NCBI GenBank assembly: GCA_964399955.1
Contig: CAYNST010000151.1
Location: 1-7,037, forward strand
DNA from: CAYNST01 sp964399955
GTDB taxonomy: Bacteria; Pseudomonadota; Gammaproteobacteria; Pseudomonadales; Cellvibrionaceae
Length of the DNA stretch: 7,037 bases
Direction: 5' to 3'
Shown one piece after another: positions 1-7,033 of this stretch. The position numbers were made by a program, and so were the translations under genes. The first letter of the stretch is position 1, and the number at the start of each line of letters is the position of its first letter. The notes beneath the pieces were generated by a model. That model saw only the letters and a list, made by a program, of their open reading frames with translations, had not been told where the DNA came from and searched no databases.

Positions 1-76
1 TGTGAGCTGTGAGCTGTGAGCTGTGAGCTGTGAGCTGTGAGCTGTGAGCTGTGAGCTGTGAGCTGTGAGCTGTGAG
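1..76. repeat. Heptanucleotide tandem repeat (TGTGAGC)n
   Basis: Ten perfect copies of the 7-base unit TGTGAGC (positions 1-70) are followed by six bases of an eleventh. The array starts at the first base of the window, so its true length is unknown. Because 7 is not a multiple of 3, the plus strand meets TGA in every frame and cannot be coding. The minus strand (GCTCACA)n has no stop in any frame and would read as a repeating seven-residue Ala-His-Ser-Ser-Gln-Leu-Thr unit, but no ATG-started ORF leads into it. It is most simply an intergenic microsatellite whose copy number may vary between strains. Confidence 0.97.
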
Positions 77-419
77 AAATGATTGCGCAGGGGGTCTGCT
101 GATGGCAAGCGCGGTACGCGGGGATTGTTCGCTTAAATGCAAATCAGGTTACGGACAAGCATGCGCACTTAGCCTGTTATGGCAGGCATAAAAGGTTATA
201 AACCAACTATTCACCTTGCGCTGGAATTTACTTATAAATGGCAAGCGCCCCACAAGAATTCGGCCACCTCCTTGTGATCAACGTTTTACCATTGAAAACG
301 TGCCCATACGCCGAAGTTTTGTTACCCACTACGACAGCCTACTGCCAGCAACCCCTGCTGGCAGTGGCAATGCGCATAAGCAAAGAAAGGCCGAAGCTGA
401 GCTTGTTCTGCCAATGTGC
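77..419. other. Non-coding stretch downstream of the mannanase gene
   Basis: No convincing gene was found between the heptamer array and the GH26 stop codon. Plus-strand ORFs of 61 and 78 codons starting at 238 and 216 have unremarkable sequences, and the longer one runs into the hydrolase gene on the opposite strand. The region has an AT-rich part around 190-240 with a small GGTT-ATA-AACC palindrome, a weak hairpin (GCCTG/CAGGC, 172-187), and an 11-base direct repeat ATGGCAAGCGC at 102-112 and 238-248. The only strong element is the hairpin at 341-365. Confidence 0.7.
341..365 (-). terminator. Strong hairpin just after the mannanase stop; possible 3' end element
   Basis: The arms ACTGCCAGCA (341-350) and TGCTGGCAGT (356-365) pair perfectly over 10 bp around a 5-base loop. 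The hairpin begins about 55 bases past the GH26 stop on the transcribed strand, the usual place for a terminator or a 3' stabilising stem. No run of T follows the stem on either strand, so it does not meet the usual intrinsic terminator pattern. It may act with Rho, protect the mRNA from 3' exonucleases, or be a repeat. Confidence 0.45.
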
Positions 420-1697
420 TTAAGGCTTGCTCGCTTTCAGGTCAGGCGCTAAAGGTTGATGAGGGCTTGCATCCTGGCGGGAATAAAGGTCCGGCAGATC
501 GTTTTCAAACAGGGTGAACGGGCTTTGGAAGAAGCGCATAAAGTCCCCTTCGCTGGCGTGCCCCTTATAGGGAGCATAGAAGTGGTCGTGCTGCTCGCGT
601 TCCTTGTTGGCGTTGCGCCACACCAGAAAGTAAGCGATGGAACGCGTCTTGCCGCTGGCGCTGAAGGCACTTAGCACCCTCTCAGTCCAAAAGGTCTCCT
701 CCACCACGGTATCCTGGCCACCTTCAGTCACGGCTGCAACCTTACCTTTGGTTTCAGCCAGATCCGCCAACATCTCCAGGCTTGCTACAAGTTGTTTGTG
801 CTGCGCATCGCGCGGAGTTTTGTTGTGGACGCCACCAAAGTCCCAGTAATTATCAATGCCCAGAATGTCCACATAGTCGTCGCCGGGATAGCCAAGCAAA
901 TACGACTCTGCCATTGCGTCATGATCTAAACGGCTGCGATCAGGTGAATAGGCAAAGATCAGGTTGGGCAGCTTCTTGACGTTGCGCAGGTAATCCACGG
1001 TGAAGCGCCAAAGCGTGACAAAATCCTGCTCTGTGTTCAGGTTTTTACCTATACCCCACCAAAACCAATCGCCATTGTGCTCATGCCACGGACGAAAAAT
1101 CACAGGAATCAGGGTTGCGCTGCCGTCGGCACTTGAAACGCTGAGTTTTGCGTTGAATTCGGCAAAGGCATCCAGATTGGCGCGCAGCTTTTTGTGGTGC
1201 CGGCCACCGGGCAGCAGCTCCTTGATGCCCGGCTTTGTTTCCCAAGCACCGGTCCCGGTGGCAGGATGGCGCATGTGCCAGCTAAGCGTACTGATTCCCC
1301 CACGCTGGAAGGTCTCTTTGATCTGTTCAATGATGAAGTCAAATTCAAGCCAATCCAGGTTGAGTTTGACCCCCAGCTCCAAGTCCCCAAGATCCCAGCC
1401 CATAACCGCAGGGTAGGACCCGGTAATATCCTTGATATCCGAGCGGCCAGGTTCGCCATACCACAAGACTCCGTAGGCGGTGGAATTCTGGTGGCCAAAC
1501 AACAAAGAGGTGCGGCCAAGCTCGGCGAGGTTGCTGTAAAGAGCATGTGTCTGCGGATTGGCCTCTGCGGTGATCAGCGAATACGCTGGGATCTGGGCTT
1601 TGGGCGATGCCGGCGGGGGTTGGCATGCCGCCGTTGTCAAAGCCGCCAACATGATTGTGGCGAGATTCATCAGACTTGAACGCATAGTCATACTCAT
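420..1697 (-). CDS. GH26 beta-mannan hydrolase, predicted surface lipoprotein
   Basis: A 425-residue family 26 glycoside hydrolase, a retaining (beta/alpha)8 enzyme that cuts beta-1,4-mannosidic bonds. Seen in order: a short charged N-terminus, a hydrophobic segment (about 10-24), and a lipobox-like LTTAAC ending at Cys25, followed by a Pro-rich linker; LFGHQ near 66; SWH at 139-141; RPWHEHNGDWFWWG with Glu206 as predicted acid/base; Asn-Tyr-Trp at 283-285; VTEGG with Glu325 as predicted nucleophile; VWR at 359-361. This set matches Cellvibrio Man26A/Man26C. There is no carbohydrate-binding module. Gln after the Cys suggests outer-membrane sorting. The lipobox has Thr at -3, less common than Leu. 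The frame stays open upstream to a TTG at 1862, but those residues are not signal-like. Starts at 1691 and 1685 are equally plausible, and no clear ribosome binding site helps choose. Endo-mannanase and exo-mannobiohydrolase cannot be told apart by eye; other GH26 activities are less likely. Confidence 0.9.
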   Translation of the reverse strand: MSMTMRSSLMNLATIMLAALTTAACQPPPASPKAQIPAYSLITAEANPQTHALYSNLAELGRTSLLFGHQNSTAYGVLWYGEPGRSDIKDITGSYPAVMGWDLGDLELGVKLNLDWLEFDFIIEQIKETFQRGGISTLSWHMRHPATGTGAWETKPGIKELLPGGRHHKKLRANLDAFAEFNAKLSVSSADGSATLIPVIFRPWHEHNGDWFWWGIGKNLNTEQDFVTLWRFTVDYLRNVKKLPNLIFAYSPDRSRLDHDAMAESYLLGYPGDDYVDILGIDNYWDFGGVHNKTPRDAQHKQLVASLEMLADLAETKGKVAAVTEGGQDTVVEETFWTERVLSAFSASGKTRSIAYFLVWRNANKEREQHDHFYAPYKGHASEGDFMRFFQSPFTLFENDLPDLYSRQDASPHQPLAPDLKASKP

Positions 1698-1943
1698 AAA
1701 ACGGGGATGGCGTGCTGGTTGGCCTGCACACTTCGCGTATCCCAATTGGGGGGGGAATGACAGCGCAGGACGCCCGAGATCTGTGCACCGCCCAGGCCTG
1801 TCTGGCCAAAAATTTAAGCCTTGCCGTCCATTCACTTTAGCTTGATTCTCCAGTGCTGGCAAACCGCGTGCAACCCGTTAAACTCAGCTTGTGAATGAAT
1901 AATCGGTTTGGGGCTAACTGGGGCTGCTTCAAGATTGAAAAGC

Positions 1944-1965
1944 CGTTTGAACAGGTTTTCAAACG
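1944..1965. promoter_or_regulatory. 22-base perfect dyad upstream of the mannanase gene; candidate operator
   Basis: CGTTTGAA (1944-1951) and TTCAAACG (1958-1965) are perfect inverted repeats separated by six bases. Half-site length and spacing suit a dimeric transcription factor. A smaller related dyad, TTCAA-GA-TTGAA, lies directly beside it (1928-1939), so the TTCAA/TTGAA core occurs four times in 38 bases. The site is about 250 bases upstream of the mannanase start on the transcribed strand. The regulator is not known. It could also fold as an RNA hairpin, but the stem is AT-rich in the middle and no T-run follows. Confidence 0.4.
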
Positions 1966-2055
1966 CGTGGACCATGCCCTTTATAGCGCAAAACACGCCG
2001 GGCGAAACTGCACAATGATTGCCGAAGTGAAAACACCTGTCAGCTAAGAACGCTG

Positions 2056-2077
2056 GCCGCCAAAGTCACCTGGCGGC
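2056..2077. other. GC-rich intergenic hairpin
   Basis: GCCGCCA (2056-2062) and TGGCGGC (2071-2077) pair perfectly over 7 bp around an 8-base loop. It lies about 250 bases past the kinase stop on the transcribed strand. The bases after it on the minus strand (CAGCGTTCTT) include some T but no true T-run. It may end kinase transcripts, be a repeat, or be chance. Confidence 0.35.
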
Positions 2078-2323
2078 AAGGTATGCTTCCAGCCAAGTGC
2101 GCAACTTCTATTGGGAAATGAACCAGGCCTGCGCATGCCGGCCGTTTCGGGAGGCATGTGTATTGCACAAGCAAAGCTGCCCGTGCAGTCACTGTGGCCG
2201 CTCAATTGTTGATGACAGCTTCTTGGTTGGTGGCAGTGAGCATTGCGGGCTTACCGTTCTGATAGACCACACAGGTGAAGCATATAACCGGGCAGACCGC
2301 CCCCGCCTTTTGACCACCTGTTG

Positions 2324-5300
2324 CTATCTGCCATCCAGCCCGGCAATCAAACTGCGCAACTGCTCTAACTCAACGGGCTTCATCAGGTAATGGTCAAAAG
2401 CCTGCGACACGGTGCGCTCCTGGTCCGGTACTGGAGCGTAGCCACTGACGGCCACCAGCAGGACCCCTTCTAGGTCCGGCATTTTGCGCAGGCTGCGCAT
2501 CACCTGGTAACCGTCCATGCCCGGCAGGCCAATGTCCATAAGTACAACTTCCGGCCTAAACTGGCCAACCAGCTCCAGCGCAGCAGGGCCGTCATATACC
2601 GTCTGCACATCGTGCCCCTCCAATTGCAATAGCATGGCACAGGTGTTGGCGGAATCCATGTTGTCGTCCACTATCAGAATGCGTCGCGATGCCACTGGGC
2701 CGGGTTGCGGGGCATTTGCAGGTGAATCGGCGGCTGCTGGTTCCTGGGCGGTCGCCGCACCATGAGCAATTGGCAGGCGCACAATAAATTCGCTTCCCTG
2801 GTTGGGCCCTTTGCTTTCTGCGTGAATTGCGCCTCCTTGCAATTCAAGTAGTCTGCGCACCAGTGCAAGTCCAATACCCAGGCCACCCTGAGACCTATCC
2901 AGGGACACTTCCGCCTGGACAAACAGGTCAAAAATTCGGGGCAGCATTTCGGCACTGATGCCAATTCCGTTGTCGATTACCCGAATGATTGCCACCTCGT
3001 CTACAACTTCCAGCTTCAGCAGAATACGCCCGCCGGGCTCTGTATATTTGGCAGAATTACTGAGCAGATTCGAGAAAATCTGCTCCAGCCGCACAGTGTC
3101 TCCCTTAACCGTAATTTCCGTCTCCGGTACAAGAATTTGCAGCAGATGGTCGCGACCGGTGTATTGATGCTGTGTGCTTTCCACGGCTTGATTCAATATT
3201 TGACGAAGGTCAACCAGCTCATTCTTGAGTACAATGGAGCCCTGCGTAATTCTGGCGATGTCCAATAAATCATCTATCAGGCGCGCCTCCTTGCGCAATT
3301 GCCGGTCCATCACCAGCATTGCCTGCTGCTCCGCTTTGTCACCCGCATCGCCACGGCGCAGTATTTCCAGTGCATTGCGAATGGGCGCCAAAGGATTGCG
3401 CAGTTCATGAGCCAGCATTGCCAAAAATTCATCCTTGCGTTTGGCTGCGTCTGCGCGTTCTTCCTGCGCCAGTTTGGACTCGGTAACGTCTTCAATGGCC
3501 AGCAGAATAAGTGCCTCCTTATCCCACACCAGGTGTTTGCCATTCAGGACCATGGTGCGCCGGCCAATATTGGAGAATTCACCGGTAATTTCGCAGTTTT
3601 CAAACGCCTGCTCTTTTGGTAACACCTCACCTAGAAGCTGACGCAGCGAGGGGATATCCCACTGCCTGTTGTCCAATTCGTAGAGCAGGCAACCCGCCGT
3701 CTGGCTGGGAGCAAGGTGAAAGGCATTTTGAAACGCGGCGTTGGTCCGCACAATGCGGAACTGAGCGTCCAACACGACCAAAGGCTTGCGCACCGTCTCC
3801 ACAATTGCCTGAGCATAGTCCCGCGCCCGCTTCAGCTCTGAATTGAGGTCATGCAGCTCCTGATTGCGACACATTAACTCATCGTTGGTGGAGATCAGCT
3901 CCTCATTGGAAGACTGCAATTCTTCTTTGGCGGTTTCCAGTTCCTCGTTGGTGCTCTGGAATTCCTCGTTACTTGACAGCAACTCTTCCTGGGACGCCTT
4001 GATCTCTTCCTGAGCGGTGCAATGCTCACTGGTCATGGTCTTGATGTATTGGCGGGTGGCATCCAGTTCATACTGAAGACGCTGCACCAAAGCAGCGTCA
4101 CCGGAGGCTTCACCCTTGCCAAGGCAAGCACTACGCAGGCGCGCCCAAAGCTTGGAGAAGCGTTTGATGGGCGGCAGACCGCCCACATGTGAACTGTCAA
4201 AAAAGACAAGAAATAAAGGCTCTTCGGTATTCTCCGGGGCAATGGGGATAACTTCCAGATCTACTTCACCCGTGCCATCGCGTAGCTGAACCCGGTGTGC
4301 GGTTCGGCGCACGGGCTGCAGCTCCGTACGCGCCATGTCAATCATACTGTTGATGTCAACAAACAAGCCCAGCCGGGCAAGCTGCCGCAAGCTTGTACTG
4401 GGGGGGCCTGAGGGCTGCAGCAAATAAGGCCCGGTATCACCGCGAAACTCCAGAATGTTCAGCTCGTCGTCACACAGGACCCCTGCCGGGACAAAACGCG
4501 CCATGGCGATTCGATCAACCGTGCGAGCTTGTTTACCTTGCTGACCCGCAGCGTCCACTTGGGGCGCCGACGGTTGAACGGACGCCGGGCTTTTGGAGCC
4601 ACTCAGGTAAGCCAGGTGTGACCGCAGAGGAACCGATTTTTTGGTGAAAATATTGTATTTGTTATCGTGCGATTGACTGAACATATCTGTTGCGGCACCA
4701 ATTGACTCCGAGGGCCCCAGTGTCAGGCATCCGCCGGGCTTCAAGGCGTAATGAAACAAAGAAATAACTCGCCGCTGTAACACCGGATTAAAATAAATCA
4801 GAACGTTGCGACAACTGATAAGGTCAAGCTGAGAAAACGGCGGGTCGCAGGTGACGTTATGCATGGCGAATATGCACAGGTTACGCAAGGATTTGACAAC
4901 CTGGTGCTTTCCGTTGCTTCGCGTGAAGAACCGCTCCAACCGCGCAGCCGATACTTCATTGGCAATGTTCTCCAAATAGATTCCAGCACGGGCGGTGGCT
5001 AAAGCCGAGTCACTCACATCCGTTCCAAAAATCTGAATGCGGGTACTGACGGAGCGCTCTTCGAGGTATTCTGTCAGGCTGATGGCGATGGAATACACCT
5101 CTTCACCGGTGGAGCAGCCGGGCACCCAAATCCGAATTGCTCCACCTGTTGTCAGTCGTTGTTCCAGCGTGGGAAACACCTTTTCAAAAAGCCCCTCAAA
5201 CGCTTCCGGGTCTCTAAAAAAGCTGGTAACCCGGATCAGCAAATCTTGATACAAAGCCTGAACTTCATGGGGGTTGCTCTTCAGCAACCGTATGTATTCT

Positions 5301-6112
5301 TCCAATGAGTTCAAATTTGATAAGGCAATTCGCCGGGTGAGGCGACGGGTGAGGGTTCCGCGCTTATAGCGGCTGAAATCGTGTTTGCACGCGTCATCCA
5401 GTATCCTGAACACCGCCTCCAGGTTTGCTTCTTCGGCGGCGGGCGGGTCTCCCTTCAGCCGCGTAGACGGGCGGGGCATCATAGGGTGCTGGTTGATGCG
5501 CATCAGCCTGGCAGCAATTTCTTTAGGGGACAATACGAAGTCAACGCAGCCCGTACCCACAGCCGCCTGAGGCATGCTTGTGAATTTGGCGGATGCATCA
5601 TCCTGGGCAAAAGTAATGCCGCCTCCACCTTTGATGGCCTCTACGCCGCGAGCGCCGTCAGACCCGCTGCCTGACAGGCAGACCCCAATGGCGCTGCCAC
5701 CCAGGTTTTCCGCCAAAGAGCAAAAGAGGTCGTCAACCGGCATGGGCAGCCCCTGACTGGACTCCCGGGGTTTCAACCTTAGATGGCCGTCTGACACTGT
5801 CATTGAGTTGTTCGGCGGGATGACATAAACGTGATTCGGCTCTATCAGCTGATTCTCTTGCACCTCAACCACCGGCAGAGCAGTTTTTTTGCCCAGCAAT
5901 TCGGTCAGCAGACTGGCGTGATCAGGATCCAGATGCTGAACCACCAGAAAAGTCATGCCGTTGGCGTCAGTGACATTGGCCAACAACTCTGTTATTGCCT
6001 CCAATCCACCGGCGGAGGCACCGATCCCCACCAGAGACAACCCTGGGGTCAAGGCGTCGGAGGCGAGCTGCTCGCGCTCTTGCGCAGCAGGCACATCAGT
6101 ATCAGGTGACAT
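2324..6112 (-). CDS. CheB-CheR-PAS hybrid sensor histidine kinase with C-terminal receiver
   Basis: A 1262-residue soluble signalling protein with no membrane segment. In order: CheB methylesterase domain (about 25-205) with GASAGG (Ser33), VVQHLDPDH (His60) and SGSGSDG (Asp152) as the likely catalytic triad; CheR methyltransferase (about 230-490) with TSFFRD (296-301), the SAM-binding VPGCSTGEE (330-338) and CRNVLIYF (434-441); a degenerate PAS-like stretch (about 535-640); eight heptads of coiled coil (707-762); PAS (about 765-880); HisKA with phospho-acceptor His902 in AHELRNP; HATPase_c with N box around Asn1015-Asn1019, DNGIG (1047-1051) and GGLGIG (1076-1081); a Pro/Ala linker (about 1119-1141); receiver with Asp1149/Asp1150, phospho-acceptor Asp1193, Ser1223 and Lys1245. 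The N-terminal receiver of classical CheB is absent. All key residues appear intact, so it is probably active. The ATG at 6112 has the purine-rich GAGAAAAAG ending eight bases upstream and sits just before the CheB fold. The input signal and any chemoreceptor partner are unknown; none is encoded here. Confidence 0.95.
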   Translation of the reverse strand: MSPDTDVPAAQEREQLASDALTPGLSLVGIGASAGGLEAITELLANVTDANGMTFLVVQHLDPDHASLLTELLGKKTALPVVEVQENQLIEPNHVYVIPPNNSMTVSDGHLRLKPRESSQGLPMPVDDLFCSLAENLGGSAIGVCLSGSGSDGARGVEAIKGGGGITFAQDDASAKFTSMPQAAVGTGCVDFVLSPKEIAARLMRINQHPMMPRPSTRLKGDPPAAEEANLEAVFRILDDACKHDFSRYKRGTLTRRLTRRIALSNLNSLEEYIRLLKSNPHEVQALYQDLLIRVTSFFRDPEAFEGLFEKVFPTLEQRLTTGGAIRIWVPGCSTGEEVYSIAISLTEYLEERSVSTRIQIFGTDVSDSALATARAGIYLENIANEVSAARLERFFTRSNGKHQVVKSLRNLCIFAMHNVTCDPPFSQLDLISCRNVLIYFNPVLQRRVISLFHYALKPGGCLTLGPSESIGAATDMFSQSHDNKYNIFTKKSVPLRSHLAYLSGSKSPASVQPSAPQVDAAGQQGKQARTVDRIAMARFVPAGVLCDDELNILEFRGDTGPYLLQPSGPPSTSLRQLARLGLFVDINSMIDMARTELQPVRRTAHRVQLRDGTGEVDLEVIPIAPENTEEPLFLVFFDSSHVGGLPPIKRFSKLWARLRSACLGKGEASGDAALVQRLQYELDATRQYIKTMTSEHCTAQEEIKASQEELLSSNEEFQSTNEELETAKEELQSSNEELISTNDELMCRNQELHDLNSELKRARDYAQAIVETVRKPLVVLDAQFRIVRTNAAFQNAFHLAPSQTAGCLLYELDNRQWDIPSLRQLLGEVLPKEQAFENCEITGEFSNIGRRTMVLNGKHLVWDKEALILLAIEDVTESKLAQEERADAAKRKDEFLAMLAHELRNPLAPIRNALEILRRGDAGDKAEQQAMLVMDRQLRKEARLIDDLLDIARITQGSIVLKNELVDLRQILNQAVESTQHQYTGRDHLLQILVPETEITVKGDTVRLEQIFSNLLSNSAKYTEPGGRILLKLEVVDEVAIIRVIDNGIGISAEMLPRIFDLFVQAEVSLDRSQGGLGIGLALVRRLLELQGGAIHAESKGPNQGSEFIVRLPIAHGAATAQEPAAADSPANAPQPGPVASRRILIVDDNMDSANTCAMLLQLEGHDVQTVYDGPAALELVGQFRPEVVLMDIGLPGMDGYQVMRSLRKMPDLEGVLLVAVSGYAPVPDQERTVSQAFDHYLMKPVELEQLRSLIAGLDGR

Positions 6113-6135
6113 AAGAGCTACTTTTTCTCAGTGGT

Positions 6136-6167
6136 GGTGGCGTGGCACGCCACCGGCTTCAGCCGGT
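6136..6167. repeat. Two overlapping hairpins in the kinase leader; REP-like
   Basis: GGTGGCGTG (6136-6144) and CACGCCACC (6146-6154) form a 19-base palindrome broken by one central base. ACCGGC (6152-6157) and GCCGGT (6162-6167) form a second hairpin with a TTCA loop. The two share bases 6152-6154, so both cannot form in full. They end 24 bases upstream of the kinase ATG and are probably in its mRNA leader if the promoter is near 6230. Compact GC-rich tandem hairpins of this kind resemble REP elements; a leader regulatory structure or a protein-binding site are alternatives. Confidence 0.5.
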
Positions 6168-6546
6168 CGCCCACAGGTTCTTGCAGAGATCGCCTCAAGC
6201 AGCCGCAACCACTTTGCTCTAAATCCTTTATTATTAGATGCCGGTAACCCATCTGCAGCCAATACCTCGCCCCTGCCACTCGGGCTTCAACCAAGCATTG
6301 GGCAAGAGTGCGTGTTCTTGATACGTGACTAGGCTACAAGAAAACTTTGTTGCGCAGTCAACACTCAGCATAAATAGCGTCACAGTACAGCATGTTGAAG
6401 CTCTTCGGGCTTTAATCGCTCCGGCATTTGCCACCCATACACCAGTCGAAAGCAGTTTAACCTTTGAAATCAGTCTCCTGCGGTGATTACGCGAGCGCCT
6501 TTCCATGTCGAATATTCCGCCAACTCTATTGAAGCCCCGGGGAAAG

Positions 6547-6588
6547 CCGCTTGGACACCCACTTCTTAAACCTACAGTCCAAGTGCGG
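6547..6588. other. Possible long stem-loop in the gene-free region
   Basis: CCGCTTGGAC (6547-6556) pairs with GTCCAA (6577-6582) and GCGG (6585-6588), giving ten base pairs interrupted by a 2-base GT bulge, with a 20-base loop. A second GCGGC at 6591-6595 offers an alternative outer pairing with GCCGC (6546-6550). No promoter or terminator is seen around it. It may be part of an unannotated RNA or simply chance. Confidence 0.25.
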
Positions 6589-6978
6589 AAGCGGCATTCT
6601 TTATCTGGAATGGAATGGCGAGCTGGAGTTGTGACTACTGGGAGACATTTTCTTGGAAAAAAAGCTACTTGGGGGCCTTTGTCGGATTGTAGATGTCAAC
6701 TGCAAGAAAAGAAATAATGCGCTACAGTCGCTCTCCGGCGCAGCCTCCTGTTCGTCGCTGTTATGAATGAGTTCGGGTGGATTCAGCAACGAATCTGACA
6801 CACTATCTTTGATTCAAGTGAATTGCTTGCTCCAGCCAATGCTTGATAGAAGGACTCATTTGGGCCAGATGTAAACTCAAACCACTTAAACCGGATGCGC
6901 CAACAAGGCAGCTGCAGTGGGAAAATTCATTTTGTTTGCCGCCTAAATCATACTTTTCAATTGCTACGCGCGGCAGCT

Positions 6979-7033
6979 CACCGATGGTGTCGGGCGGAGG
7001 TTCGCCGGACCGTCACGCGCAGGGATGCGCGTG
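6979..7033. repeat. Cluster of three adjacent hairpins at the right edge
   Basis: Three hairpins abut in 55 bases: CACC-GAT-GGTG (6979-6989); an 8-pair stem with one mismatch and a GAGGTT loop (6989-7010, GTCGGGCG with CGCCGGAC); and CACGCGC-AGGGAT-GCGCGTG (7014-7033), a perfect 7-bp stem. The last ends four bases before the window does. Stems with an AGGGAT-type loop recall, from memory, intergenic repeat arrays in some gammaproteobacterial genomes, so this may be the first units of a longer array. A structured RNA is the alternative. Confidence 0.55.

Larger units (their letters stand above)
1698..2323. other. Long intergenic region between kinase and mannanase genes
   Basis: About 630 bases lie between the kinase stop and the chosen mannanase start, too far for a translationally coupled operon. 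The part up to 1862 is in frame with the hydrolase but has no ATG and is probably leader. It holds a run of eight G (1748-1755) next to the palindrome CCCAATTGGG (1741-1750). The rest has a 22-base dyad (1944-1965), a GC-rich hairpin (2056-2077) and weaker inverted repeats (CAAACCG/CGGTTTG at 1860-1866 and 1904-1910; ACAGGTG/CACCTGT at 2271-2277 and 2315-2321). No good -35/-10 pair stands out on the minus strand. A 97-codon plus-strand ORF (2097-2390) overlaps the end of the kinase gene and is probably spurious. Confidence 0.65.

Noticed and set aside
102..248. Direct repeat ATGGCAAGCGC at 102-112 and 238-248 as a sign of a small insertion
   Set aside because: Eleven bases is within reach of chance, and the enclosed 125 bases show no inverted ends or transposase.
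216..452. 78-codon plus-strand ORF ending inside the mannanase gene
   Set aside because: Antisense overlap with a clear gene, spans the strong hairpin at 341-365, and has no protein features.
2290..2302. GGGC/GCCC hairpin right after the kinase stop as its terminator
   Set aside because: The stem is only four pairs and the bases after it on the transcribed strand are not T-rich.
2097..2390. 97-codon plus-strand ORF rich in cysteine, including a Cys-Pro-Cys-x-x-Cys pattern
   Set aside because: It overlaps the last 67 bases of the kinase gene on the opposite strand, has no recognisable fold and no ribosome binding site, and the Cys pattern is too short to call a zinc site.
6395..6415. TTGAAGC/GCTTTAA hairpin as a terminator
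   Set aside because: The stem includes a wobble pair, only three T follow within the stem itself, and no upstream gene would use it.
6234..6506. 90-codon minus-strand ORF upstream of the kinase
   Set aside because: Composition is unremarkable, no family is recognised, and it covers the likely kinase promoter region. Probably chance or a trace of decayed sequence.
6505..6717. 70-codon plus-strand ORF
   Set aside because: Low-complexity basic peptide with no recognisable motif, and it runs through the possible stem-loop at 6547-6588.
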